Source: Panopea generosa (Eukaryota > Mollusca > Bivalvia > Adapedonta > Hiatellidae). Taken from it: a DNA stretch of 64,000 bases. Under the pieces are notes generated by a model. That model was given only the letters and a program-made list of their open reading frames with translations, was not told the origin of the DNA and did not search any database. The stretch's first letter is position 1, and every line of letters begins with the position of its first letter. The stretch spans positions 65,335,356 to 65,399,355 of the forward strand of contig CM055905.1 in the NCBI GenBank assembly GCA_029582155.1, read 5' to 3'. Below are positions 13,301 to 21,106 of the stretch, one piece after another. Made by a program: the position numbers and the translations under genes.

Positions 13301-16220
13301 AGGAGCTAAATATATATGTTTGACGCTGCTGCCGCCAATGGAAAAGCAACACCTTAATCTCGCTTTCACTCCTTCGTCGCGGCGAGACAAAAACTCTTTA
13401 AATGTCTTAAATAATAAACTCATTTTTAAAATGGATAAAAAGCATCTCATTATCATTTATAAATAAAATCTGAATGGTTTGGTATGTCAAATCGACCCAA
13501 ATGTGACAAATTCAATATCTTAATTAGAGTGGTCAACTTGAGATGAAATCCTCAATCTAAAAATAGACAGCACTTAAATACTGCTTAATAACCTTTACGC
13601 TGTCATTCAGACTTTTTCTAAAATGAAACAATTTTTTTAACGTGTAAACCTGTAAAACACATTAAATCAAAATCAAAATGAAACAACGCGACCCATTTAA
13701 TAGTAACATTATACGTCAAAAAATATGTGGCAATTTTAAGTGGGAAATCTATTTTAGTCTTACCTAGGTGCATAGCCCAAGTTAGAAAATCCCATTTCAA
13801 TATATTGTTTTGGCTTGTTGAATTAGATATCCTTTAGGCAATATGGGATCAGTGATTATATAAAGGCATGATACATTGCGAAAATGTTTAAAGCCAATTT
13901 TAAAATTTTGAAAAATCCCGATAAATTCACTTTAAAACTAATTTTATTTGTTTTTTTCTTATATACGACTTTGAACATGTAACATCTACTTATTTATGAG
14001 CTTCTAAATAAATATTTATACCTATCTCTCCGCTTAACGTTCGTAATTCCTTCTCACTCATTTCATTTGTTTGCCTTGGGCTGATAGGCTGGACATGCTG
14101 GGAACTCATTGGCTGAATAGCTGATAACTGAGCACTCACTGGTTGAATACCAGTGTACCCTGAATACTGACCACTCATTGGTTGAATACCGGTAAACTGG
14201 CCACTCATTAGCGGAATACCATTATACGGGTTACCTAATGATTGGTCATGCTGGGCACCAATTGGTTGGTAACCATTCCAAGGTCCTTGTTGTTGGGGAT
14301 ATCCACGGGCACTATCAGTCTGTAACGTTGACCCCTGACCGCCTAAAATAAATAACATTATGCATTATAATCTTTATCAACCTCCAATACTGAAGAGTTA
14401 CAAATAAAACACATGGAAAAAAAGCAACATTCAATTATACAAAACAAATATACAATACAGTACAATAAATACATAAAGTAGCACATGCATGCATGCTTTC
14501 ATGCCCAAACACACATGCGCGCACATGTGCGTTTGTACACAGATCCGTTCATACACGCTGAAAATTTATTCATTTATTTTACATTTTATATGAATTACAC
14601 TGCAATAAATATTACATACATATTATATTACGTAAATGTTATCAAATTCTCTCCTAAGAAGGCCATGTAGGAGAAAACATAGAGAACATATATTGTGTAT
14701 GTACCACAATCAAATTGAGGCCAAAACAATTAATCAAAAGCAGAAAACCTTCCAACGAAAAAAAAAGCATGAATAAATTTGGCTGGTCATTGCACGAAAC
14801 TTTTTTGAAAACTTCCCATTTTATTTCTTTTTGGCCTCTGTTGCTCCTAATAGATAGAAGATCCCCTTTAAAGGACCCAATCTAAACTATTATGACTTAA
14901 CATTGTTGCGGTAGACAAGAGAATGAGAATGTTTCACACAGTATTCTTATATAAAAATCAAAGTCCCTTTATTGAGCCCCAATTGACCCTGTCCCCTTCA
15001 TTTGAACACACTTGTAACCTCTCCTCATTTATACCCAATATATTTTTTTGAATACAGTAAAACCTGTATAAACAGTCACCTCCATTAAGCAGCCACTTGT
15101 CTTAAGCAGCCACATTTGTTATTTCCAATCAGCAAATTAACCTGCATTAAACAACAACCTGTCTTAAAATGCCACTTTTACTCCTTCCCTTGACTCGTTG
15201 CTTAACAATCGTGAAACATCGGGTATTTCCGTATCCTCCGTAGAATACACCTCGTGTATAGCTCTAGAATACACCAACGCGAATCGCCTGTGTTACAAGT
15301 CTGTGTTCATTCGCGTGAAAGTAACAAATAATGTATCCGTCATTAAATTGATTATATATGGCGTTGTTATATCGATTTTTTTATTTATACACTCGACATG
15401 GGTCATATTTATAGGGGAATTTAAAATATCAGTCTTGATTAACAAACGTTTATATTTTCAACGTACATGTATATAAACAGGTTGCATAAGGGGGCCGCCA
15501 TTTTACTTTATCATGTGACTGAAAGTATTTCCAAAATGGCGCCTTATTATGTCAGAGGTCTATTGCGTAGCATAAAGGCCGAGGTGATCAGATTGGTTGC
15601 TTAAGACAGGTTTGACTGTATTAACAATTCTATTCACCACATATTCAGGGTTGGGAGAATCATGGTTGATGAAATTTTTTATGGTCAATCATTACAGTGC
15701 CTTCAAGTTCACTGTAGATGCCAAGAGATTTAAACTTGCAACCCCTGGATTGACTATCTATCCACTGCAATACCGCCTCATTAAACATTTATATATTCAT
15801 TACGTATTTAAAGTCATAAAGAGTACATTCCATAATGGCAGATAATATAGGGTTAAATATAATATAATTTTGAAATTTGCGATCATATATATAATCTATG
15901 AGGTTTTAAAGGACACATTTTTCTAAACCGCGACACCAAAGGTGAAGTTTTTTAAACAAATCTGCGATCATTAAAGTTACTTGAGCAAATATTGTTAAAA
16001 ATGAACTTACCGTTTAGACGAAAGCTGCATATCAGCAAATGATGAGCTATAAAAGTAGTTTCTAATGAATCTCAAACTAAACCACAAAATTGTTCAAAAT
16101 ATCTAGTACACTTTTTTTACCGACAGTATAATAATGCAGTTTTTGATACCAACATATCTAAGAGCACCCACCAACCAATAAAATCACAGGAAATTTCTGA
16201 AGGCCATTGGAATGGGTTAG

Positions 16221-16256
<36 letters not shown>

Positions 16257-18839
16257 TGGTACATTTCTATTTCAGAACATGAAAACCAAATAATTACTGT
16301 ATCAAATGTACAACACTATCAACCAACCATGTTGTTTGGCAAAGAAATCTCCGAGTAGCTTCTTGATTTCCTGTATTTCCTTATGAAAGGTCTCCATCTT
16401 TTTCATAATCTTCCCCTGAACATCTTCACCATTCTTTATATGAGCACATACCTAGAGTTAACAGTTAAAAACAATTCACATTTGGCTAATGAAAAAATTC
16501 AAATGATTTCATATATATCTTTTTTTCATTGTATACTTTATTAATACATCGTTATATATCCACCTCTTCTTATCCACTTCTTATAACAAACCTTTTCAAC
16601 TGTTTACTTATTTTTATTCTACATTTAATTTTTTAGGTGATGAAAAACATAATATTGTCTTACAAGAACATTATAATATCAGCCTAATGGTTTTCAACAC
16701 CTGATTGGATCTCAAATCTTTAGTAATGAAATATACAACACCCCTCATACCCCTCCTGTTGCTAAATATTCAATCATGACTCCAAAGGACCATAAACAAA
16801 CTACTTTTTTTATGGCAGCTAGACACTTAAAATGGCGGAATGGGCATATTAAAGATTAGACATGGTATATATACTACCATAGCATTGATAGAGAGTCTGC
16901 CTCACATGTAGAAGGTCGTGGGTTTGATCTCTGGCCACGTCATACCAAACACTTCAAAATCATCGCATACCAAATTTGAAAGGATAGTTTTAGGTTTGGT
17001 CAGCCGGATGTCTATAATATGACTGGGTTTGGTATCATATCATATGTCTACGGCGTGATACTCCAGTGTTGTAGATTACTGTCTCGCTATGTCTAAAAAT
17101 ATGACTAAAAAGGGAACTCCATGACCAACTGCTCTAAGATTCGAGTTTTGCTCGCTCCAAATACGCTATGTGAGAAAGTTTGCCATTTACTTGCTTAAGG
17201 ACGGTGTTTCTACTCAGATTCATTCTGATGTCTTCTTCCACCAATAAAACTGGATAGCAATATATTACCAGAAATGTGTTGAAAACGGCATTAAACCCCA
17301 TTCAAAAAAAAGAAAAGAAAGCGACGCTAGACACTATACAACAATATTGTATATAAACAAACCTCCTCCACAGACTCTTGGGTTGCAATGGTCCTCAAAT
17401 CATTCTCAATTCTCGATACCTGCTCTTGAATCGAGTGTATATCTGGGTTATTTGTGTCCCCGTGTGCTGCGTCAGGTGCATCTTTGGCATCAACCTACAA
17501 AACATTGAACATTTCTGCGGTCAATTGTAGTGTATTTTAAAATTGTGCATTGGCTTCCTTAATAGGTGCTTGATTAATAATTTTACAGAGGGCTTCATGC
17601 CTGCTTCAGTAATAGGGGTATCCTCTATATATGTGTTTTGCTTCGTGTAACAATCCTAAAATTGCTTCAAAACAAATTTGATGAAAATCTATCGAGGAGT
17701 TTCAGAGACAAAATTGTTTATAGAAATTGTTGATGAATTGATGGACAGGATGGACATGAATGACGGATAGATGGGATGGACATAGATGGACAGGATGGGA
17801 ATTTATTACTTGTGTAGCTAAATTTTAGGCACTCAACATATTTTAGCCACAAAAAGGCCATTTTTAAGTGTCTAAAAATAGCCACATTATTTTTAATCAA
17901 TTGTTTTTCAACCGTCAAAAAAATTGCTAATCCTTAACCCTAGATGCTTAATTACCCATTTGTGACATAATTGAGTATTGTTGGGTTAATGTTTATACCC
18001 AACAATACTGTACTGTCATACAAATAACACCTTAAAGTACTATAGGCATGTACAGAGAGACGGAAGATGGATATAAAGCAATTCACAATAGCTTACAGTC
18101 ATGTGCCTTTGGCTTTGATAAAATTATATGGCAGCAATTATGATAAAATAGATGTTCTAGGCGATACCTTTAGGTGTAAGCTTTGCAGGGATTCCTGTAT
18201 ACTTGTCAAGTCTTCTTTAAGCTGTTCTTTCAAACCCTCCTTTTCATCTTCTTGCCATTTTTTGAACAAGGCTAGCATCCGTTTTTCGCAATCTCCTTGA
18301 GGTTCTAATTGTCCCAGTTTTAAGTCACTTATTTTTTTCTTGACCTTATCTGCATAACTTGGACTTATATTTCCAGCAATGCTCAACAATATACGCTCGA
18401 TATCCATCCAAAATTCTTGAAATTCCTCTCGTCCCATCTGAGCCTTTGTTCCATGTGCTGTTACACGATTTCGAATATCTTTTAAGCGAAGAAGTTCCGC
18501 TCCTAGCGTTGTGTCAGAAGAGTCAGGCGGGGGCTTTTCCCATGTGCATAGCGGTGGCTCAACATCTGGACAAATATTTCGCAATAGGGTGATGAGTAAA
18601 GATATATCAAATAAATTTGGATCAGGGTTTGAAGCAGTCACCAGTTCAAACTGTGCTGGATTTAAAATCTTTCTCTGTTTTAAAAGATTAAATGTTGGAT
18701 GACGACTTATAAAGAAAGGCTGTACATCAGCGCGAGGAATTTTTTGATAGAATGTCTCTATCAGAGTTTCTGTTCCTACATCGACAACTAATGAAATGAT
18801 TCGATAGAAATGTGACGAGTCCTGCAGGTTGTCAGACAT
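3965..18839 (-). CDS. HEPN (DZIP3-type)-coiled-coil-Death domain protein, multi-exon, 3' end off window
   Basis: Seven coding exons (18168-18839, 17363-17494, 16328-16451, 14022-14342, one of 9558-9640 or 9417-9499, 7363-7516, 3965-4369) join in frame through GT-AG introns for 630 codons plus one base. Residues 1-155 form a DZIP3-type HEPN domain (FDISLLITLLRNICP and LLRLKDIRNRVTAHG, with R123 and H129 as the R-x5-H ribonuclease-type motif). Residues 160-309 are charged and coiled-coil, 310-400 a Gln/Pro/Ser-rich linker, about 405-485 a Death domain, and 520-560 hexapeptide ANQQ repeats. No signal peptide or membrane segment is present, so it is probably cytosolic. HEPN folds of this family occur with Death or NACHT domains in invertebrate immune proteins. 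An adaptor or effector role in immunity or cell death is inferred. Transcription is divergent from the MEGF9-like gene. Confidence 0.82.
4532..4715. mobile_element. MITE family 1 (CAGTCAAACCTGT ends)
   Basis: About 185 bp with inverted ends ACAGACAAACCTGTC... and ...ACACAGGTTTGACTGT, and a body rich in 'ttaagcagccagtcaagg' and 'aagacaggtggttgctt'. It is one of at least seven copies in the window. It sits 163 bp upstream (minus-strand sense) of the tail exon of the HEPN-Death gene. Confidence 0.8.
4960..5880. repeat. Diverged bivalve repeat block with a 60-bp tandem array
   Basis: Diverged units of the 'caagtttgatgaagatcaaatgaa...gtgctagagtgcacac' type. Within it, 5145-5320 holds three tandem copies of a roughly 60-bp unit (AACAATAAAGTTCAAAAGGG core). 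All lie in an intron of the HEPN-Death gene and are not coding. Confidence 0.65.
5990..6168. mobile_element. MITE family 1, inverted copy
   Basis: Same family as 4532-4715 but in the opposite orientation. It starts at AGCAAACCTGTGTAAATGATC and ends at GACAGGTTTGACTG. Confidence 0.78.
6248..6790. repeat. Dispersed repeat family R5 (about 550-650 bp)
   Basis: Shares long stretches with 13390-13940, 54120-54365 and 42890-43040, such as TAAATACTGCTTGCCAACCT and the 'gacagcacttaaatactg' core. Type not determined; possibly a non-autonomous DNA element. Confidence 0.65.
6895..7100 (+). mobile_element. tRNA-derived SINE, family 3, diverged
   Basis: Begins with a tRNA-like head (GCGGTTAGCTCAGCCAGTCC), followed by the family body 'ccggccacagtctccgtgatgattgatatac...cattgcatctcattgtcatttgtctc'. 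A degraded copy in an intron. Confidence 0.7.
7363..7516 (-). CDS. HEPN-Death gene, second half of Death domain
   Basis: Acceptor TTTTTCAG|GTACAG, 51 codons plus one base, donor GATG|GTAAGA. It encodes VQGCIFTMLQKWHDVVAACF, then GEDPRLLLAGVFIELKNRQL and ASKIVSRDLLD. The pattern MLQKW...DPRLLLAGVFIELKNRQLASKI matches helices 4-6 of Death domains, including the conserved Trp. Phase 0 in and 1 out fit both neighbours. Confidence 0.85.
7560..7980 (-). repeat. Bivalve tandem repeat, three copies
   Basis: Three copies of a roughly 180-bp unit with 'atatgaccttgaccttcaagctag' and 'gccaagttccatgcatata'. Related in style to the block at 150-1215. Confidence 0.7.
8400..9090 (+). repeat. Diverged bivalve repeat units
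   Basis: About four units with 'gtgcaagtttggtgaggat', 'attcaagggccgtac' and 'tggttatataactac'. Intron of the HEPN-Death gene; no coding signal. Confidence 0.65.
9095..9262 (-). mobile_element. tRNA-derived SINE, family 2, with (TA)n
   Basis: Reverse-strand copy: the tRNA B-box-like GGTCATGAGTTCGAGCC and the family tail (GTGTTGAAAAC at the far end) are present. A short (TA)9 tract lies at 9135-9152. Confidence 0.65.
9417..9499 (-). CDS. HEPN-Death gene, alternative Death-domain exon copy 2
   Basis: 83-nt exon (acceptor TTTTGTAG|GCCTTG, donor CACCAG|GTATTG) encoding LEWEEVGTFLDFKRKQIERL then KLIYPHQ. It is entered in phase 1 and left in phase 0, as required by its neighbours (14022-14342 and 7363-7516). 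The W-E-E-V-G-x-x-L-x-F pattern is the usual start of a Death domain, so this looks like the canonical copy. Confidence 0.8.
9558..9640 (-). CDS. HEPN-Death gene, alternative Death-domain exon copy 1
   Basis: 83-nt exon (acceptor TTTATAG|GCCATG, donor CACCAG|GTATTG) encoding HESEAVGMCLEFRHKQLEQL then KEMYPHQ. It is a tandem duplicate of 9417-9499 with the same length, phases and splice flanks; 15 of 27 residues are identical. Using both copies would shift the frame (166 nt), so the two are expected to be mutually exclusive. This copy lacks the Trp of copy 2 and may have altered surface contacts in helices 2-3. Confidence 0.75.
9681..9965 (+). mobile_element. tRNA-derived SINE, family 1, diverged
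   Basis: tRNA-like head with A box (TGGTCTATTGGTAGAAC) and B box (GGTTCGATCC), family body (GCTCAGCATTTAGAGGA, GGGTGGGGTATCATAC) and tail AACACCATACAATCAAA. It lies 40 bp upstream (minus sense) of alternative exon copy 1 of the HEPN-Death gene. Confidence 0.85.
9966..10551. other. Intron, no gene seen
   Basis: AT-rich intron sequence with only short open frames of no protein character. Confidence 0.5.
10552..10812. repeat. Minisatellite, 43-bp unit x 6
   Basis: Six head-to-tail copies with core AATCTGTCTAAATGGCCTAC, in an intron of the HEPN-Death gene. Confidence 0.9.
11020..12185. repeat. Region with inverted-repeat elements (about 335-bp fold-back at 11848-12182)
   Basis: The segment starting CAATAATCTGTACACTTA at 11848 is matched in inverted orientation by the segment ending at 12182, with 40 or more aligned bases at each end. 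A related copy of the 'actatgaagtatcagcttt' part lies at 11037. This is consistent with MITE-like elements. Between them there is unique AT-rich intron. Confidence 0.55.
12186..13000. other. Intron; A-rich low complexity at 12840-12990
   Basis: No gene is seen. Two copies of 'actttaacaagtatttctatgtaaaacatatt' precede a long A-rich tract. Confidence 0.55.
13003..13305. repeat. Tandem duplication, about 178-bp period
   Basis: Two copies of a segment containing AATGCAGGGTGTTAGTTG and CAAGTATGAGTGTCCTAGCA, at about 13011 and 13189. Confidence 0.8.
13390..13940. repeat. Dispersed repeat family R5, second copy
   Basis: Aligns by eye with 6248-6790 over most of its length, including GACAGCACTTAAATACTGCT. 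Confidence 0.65.
14022..14342 (-). CDS. HEPN-Death gene, Gln/Pro/Ser linker exon and start of Death domain
   Basis: Acceptor TTTTAG|GCGGTC, donor ATAG|GTATAA, phase 1 in and out. It encodes a low-complexity linker with imperfect repeats of the type TGIQPMSGQ / GIQPVSAQ / AIQPMSSQ. This is followed by TNEMSEKELRTLSGEIG, which fits the first helix of a Death domain completed by the next exons. The linker is probably disordered. Confidence 0.85.
14360..15050. other. Intron, no gene seen
   Basis: AT-rich intron with a short run of alternating purine/pyrimidine (GCATGCATGC, 14488-14497). No exon signal. Confidence 0.5.
15056..15620. mobile_element. MITE family 1 copy split by a 390-bp insertion
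   Basis: The two MITE halves (15056-15205 and 15605-15620) are separated by 15206-15595. The host MITE's own 9 bases GTTGCTTAA are duplicated on both sides of the insert. Confidence 0.85.
15206..15595. mobile_element. 390-bp element nested in MITE, 9-bp target duplication
   Basis: Flanked by GTTGCTTAA at 15197-15205 and 15596-15604. Its ends are short inverted repeats (CAATC... and ...GATTG). A 9-bp duplication is typical of Mutator-like or Merlin elements and lies near the 8 bp of hAT; the family is not determined. No transposase is encoded, so it is non-autonomous. Its base composition is less AT-rich than the surroundings. Confidence 0.75.
15622..16220. other. Intron, no gene seen
   Basis: No exon or RNA gene supported. 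Contains a partial repeat ('gttgatgaa...ggattgactatctatcc'). Confidence 0.45.
16223..16254. repeat. (TA)n microsatellite
   Basis: About 16 TA dinucleotides, about 75 bp below the coiled-coil exon at 16328-16451. Confidence 0.95.
16328..16451 (-). CDS. HEPN-Death gene, second coiled-coil exon
   Basis: Acceptor AACTCTAG|GTATGTG, 41 codons plus one base, donor CATG|GTTGGT (a weak donor, the least certain junction). It encodes VQGKIMKKMETFHKEIQEIK and KLLGDFFAKQH, an amphipathic helix with Leu/Ile/Met heptads that likely mediates oligomerisation. Phase 0 in and 1 out agree with both neighbours. Confidence 0.75.
16866..17310 (+). mobile_element. Two fused SINE copies (family 1 then family 2)
   Basis: 16866-17098 is a diverged family 1 SINE (tRNA head, GGTCGTGGGTTTGATC B box, GGTATCATA body). 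17110-17310 is a family 2 SINE 3' part (GCTCGCTCCAAATACG, CTCAGATTCATTCTGA, ACGGCATTAAACCCCATT) with an A-rich tail. It lies directly before the coiled-coil exon 17363-17494. Confidence 0.75.
17363..17494 (-). CDS. HEPN-Death gene, coiled-coil exon
   Basis: 44 codons, phase 0 on both sides: acceptor TTTTGTAG|GTTGAT and donor GAG|GTTTGT. It encodes VDAKDAPDAAHGDTN..., then IHSIQEQVSRIENDLRTIA, a heptad-patterned helix. It was found by following splice signals and frame; there is no start codon of its own. Confidence 0.78.
17500..18160. other. Intron with GATGGACAGGATGG low-complexity tract
   Basis: Intron between the HEPN exon and the first coiled-coil exon. 17738-17805 is a short imperfect repeat of GATGGACAGGATGG. 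No gene seen. Confidence 0.55.
18168..18839 (-). CDS. HEPN-Death gene, first coding exon (HEPN domain)
   Basis: 224 codons from ATG at 18839 to the donor AAG|GTATCG. The HEPN_DZIP3 family features are visible: HPTFNLLKQRKILNPAQFEL, FDISLLITLLRNICP, TWEKPPP and LLRLKDIRNRVTAHG, then EEFQEFWMDIERILLSIAG. R123-N124 and H129 give the R-x5-H motif shared by HEPN ribonucleases. Residues 160-224 are strongly charged and helical. An upstream in-frame TTG at 18851 is not a likely start. The phase-0 end matches the next exon. Confidence 0.9.
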
Positions 18840-18957
18840 GGTGAATGTCAAGTATAAACGTGATTTTGGATCAAGTATGCCGTTGGAGTTTGTGTCAATC
18901 TTCCATATCTATCTTTCATACCACCATGCACTGTTCCACGCAAGTGTATTATTCAAT
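18840..18957 (-). other. HEPN-Death gene 5' UTR (second exon) with upstream ORFs
   Basis: The acceptor TTGTTTCAG|ATTGAA lies at 18958-18960, followed by 118 nt of leader to the ATG at 18839. The leader holds three upstream ATGs, one opening a frame of about 23 codons that ends just before the start. This could lower basal translation (inference). Confidence 0.6.
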
Positions 18958-18960
18958 CTG

Positions 18961-20320
18961 AAACAAGATCAATTGAATAAAATTAAACCAAATTAGGATG
19001 TCATGAGGTATATTGTGTTATACTATATACTGAAAGGACATAAGAAACACCGGGTGAGTTTCAGAGCAACATCATCAAACTATTGTACAAGTGATTTTTG
19101 ATGTGTTATATGTGTTAAGAATATGTGTGTAAATTTAGTTATTTCATTAATGATCTCGTCAATATGATTATTATTATCTAACAAAATTATTTAACAAAAG
19201 TGATCAATTACTAAAGTAAAAACCTAATTTAAGCTTAAATACTGGGGTACCATTATTTTATGATGCTTACAGTTAAAGCGACTTATGAGCATTTGGATCA
19301 ATTTTTACCTACCCGGTAACACTTTTTAATTTTCTGAAAACTATAATATATAAATGCACAACATTTGTGAATTAATTATCCCAATATGTATGCAAACATT
19401 TCATTCTTTTTCTATTATGGAAGTGTTCTTCTTAGATTTAATTTTATTTCCCAAATAGGTTCAATAAATACATATATTTTTTTTAATTTGGTTTATCTTA
19501 GAAATAGTCCAAATGATGAACTGAAGGTCTTCAAGCATGATATATCTATCTTAGAATTTGTAATGAACTATTCTGTTTACCTCCCAACACTCCGATTTAA
19601 ATAACAGTTTCATCAATTTCTACTGTATTTTTTATTATTAAAATTTAATTTTCATCGAACATACAATTCATAATAAAATATAGTAGTAATTTTAATTCAT
19701 ACAAATTATACAATTTAAATTATAATTCTGTATAATTATATGAATTAAAAAAATCTAAAAATTTATAAATAAAACTATGATATTTATAACCACTATAACA
19801 GATCAATCCCATCTATGTTTGTTTTACTTTAAAAAACAAAAATATCACATGACAATGGGCCAACGTGATTGGTGTTGAGATTATAACTCGTACTGATTTA
19901 ACCTGGGACTAATTAAACCAAGTAGACCGTAAGACATCTGAATCTGTTTGTTTGAATATTTAGCATCATTTTCATGCCATTTAGGGCTAACCCTATCAGA
20001 CAATCAGTTGGATCCTGTGGCTAGTCAAGGATTCAAACTCATGACCCATGGATTGAATGTCAGTTACCGCGAGTCTAAAATTGTCAACCATGTAAATAAT
20101 GGCATCAATAATAAACAGTAATAAAGTTACTTAAGTGTGCTGAGTAATAAACTGTTACCGGTACAAAATGTAAACACTAACGGAAGTTGGAGCTTTGCAC
20201 ATGTCTTGGGATATTGTTATTAGACGGACATTCACGGTAAAATGTATATCGTGGTATTATGTATACAATATATATATATATATATATATATAGGCTACAT
20301 TACCAACATAACGCAGAACC
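18961..20320. other. First intron of HEPN-Death gene; SINE remnant at 19940-20062
   Basis: AT-rich. 19940-20062 carries a reverse-strand family 3 SINE fragment (AAACTCATGACCCATGGATTG). 20268-20292 is a (TA)n tract. Otherwise I see nothing. Confidence 0.55.
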
Positions 20321-20324
20321 AATA

Positions 20325-20515
20325 CCATAAACTATGGTCGTATTAACCATAAACTGTGGTCGTATTAACCATATATTGTGGTGATATTAACCATAAACTA
20401 TGGTCATAAACTGTGGTCGTATTAACCATAAACTGTGGTTGTATTAACCATAAACTGTGGTCGTATTAACCATAAACTATGGTCGTATTAACCATAAACT
20501 GTGGTCATATTACAG
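20325..20515. repeat. Minisatellite, 22-bp unit x about 9
   Basis: Tandem copies of ATTAACCATAAACTGTGGTC plus GT, with an internal short palindrome (ACCATAAACTGTGGT type). It lies about 500 bp upstream of the MEGF9-like start. Confidence 0.9.
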
Positions 20516-20537
20516 ATAAAAAAGTCAATGTCAGGTT

Positions 20538-20741
20538 ATGAACAGCCTCTTCAAGTATATTTTTAAAAAGGAAGATGACATTTTACAGCTTGATGTAGAA
20601 GACGAGTTTTTCAGAACTCATGATATTCAACTACACTACAGGTTCAGGTCGTTGAAAACGAAAGTAGATCAATTGAATCGCTATTGTCAGCTACTTAATC
20701 ATTTTATAATCAAGTTTAAACCCTCATTCAATATAACATAA
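20538..20741 (+). CDS. Small hypothetical ORF, 67 aa
   Basis: An ATG-initiated frame of 67 codons (MNSLFKYIFKKEDDILQLDV...; YRFRSLKTKVDQLNRYCQLL) whose composition is more protein-like than the surrounding AT-rich sequence. It lies in the first intron of the HEPN-Death gene, on the opposite strand, just after a 22-bp tandem array. I do not recognise it. It could be a remnant exon, a short gene or chance. Confidence 0.22.
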   Translation: MNSLFKYIFKKEDDILQLDVEDEFFRTHDIQLHYRFRSLKTKVDQLNRYCQLLNHFIIKFKPSFNIT

Positions 20742-20841
20742 AAACAACAATCATAAACCAAGAACTGTTACACGAATATTCAAATCAATCGAAGGAAATA
20801 TGAAAAAATATGAAAAGTAATTTCCGACAAAAGTAACTTAC

Positions 20842-20890
20842 TGCTACACGGAAGTGCTCACCCGGAAATGAAATTAAGAATGCGGAATAC
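20842..20890 (-). other. Putative non-coding first exon of HEPN-Death gene
   Basis: On the minus strand the sequence CACTTCCGTGTAGCA|GTAAGT gives a consensus donor at 20840-20841. Joined to the acceptor at 18958 it would form an untranslated first exon; the upstream end is not defined by the sequence alone. It lies next to ETS-like CCGGAA motifs and about 190 bp from the start codon of the divergent MEGF9-like gene. Confidence 0.45.
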
Positions 20891-21027
20891 TTCGGTTTTT
20901 ATGCCCAGCACATTTGTATTACCTGTGTCATAAAATTAGTCACAAAACAATTCTATTGTGGATCTGCGATGCAGAGATTCTAAACTCTTTTAATGCAATT
21001 GAGGAGAACAATTAAGTTACAATCAAT
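20842..21027. promoter_or_regulatory. Candidate bidirectional promoter
   Basis: 186 bp between the putative first donor of the HEPN-Death gene (minus) and the ATG of the MEGF9-like gene (plus). It contains CGGAAGT and CCGGAAAT (ETS-type motifs, both orientations) and locally higher GC than the flanks. There is no clear TATA box. The call rests on gene positions and motifs only. Confidence 0.45.
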
Positions 21028-21106
21028 ATGAACAGCCACGTCAATAAACTGCTGTTGGTATTCGTGCTTGTCTTCGTGGAAAGTTCGTCTTTGACATATT
21101 CCACAG
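21028..21106 (+). CDS. MEGF9: MEGF9-like exon 1, signal peptide
   Basis: MNSHVNKLLLVFVLVFVESS..., a basic n-region and a hydrophobic core, with donor ACAG|GTAAGT and phase 1 out. A 12-codon upstream ORF (ATG 20993) has its TGA at 21029-21031, overlapping this start codon. Confidence 0.85.

Noticed and set aside
13220-13456. 78-codon minus-strand frame
   Set aside because: It spans a tandem duplication and a dispersed repeat, with no protein character.
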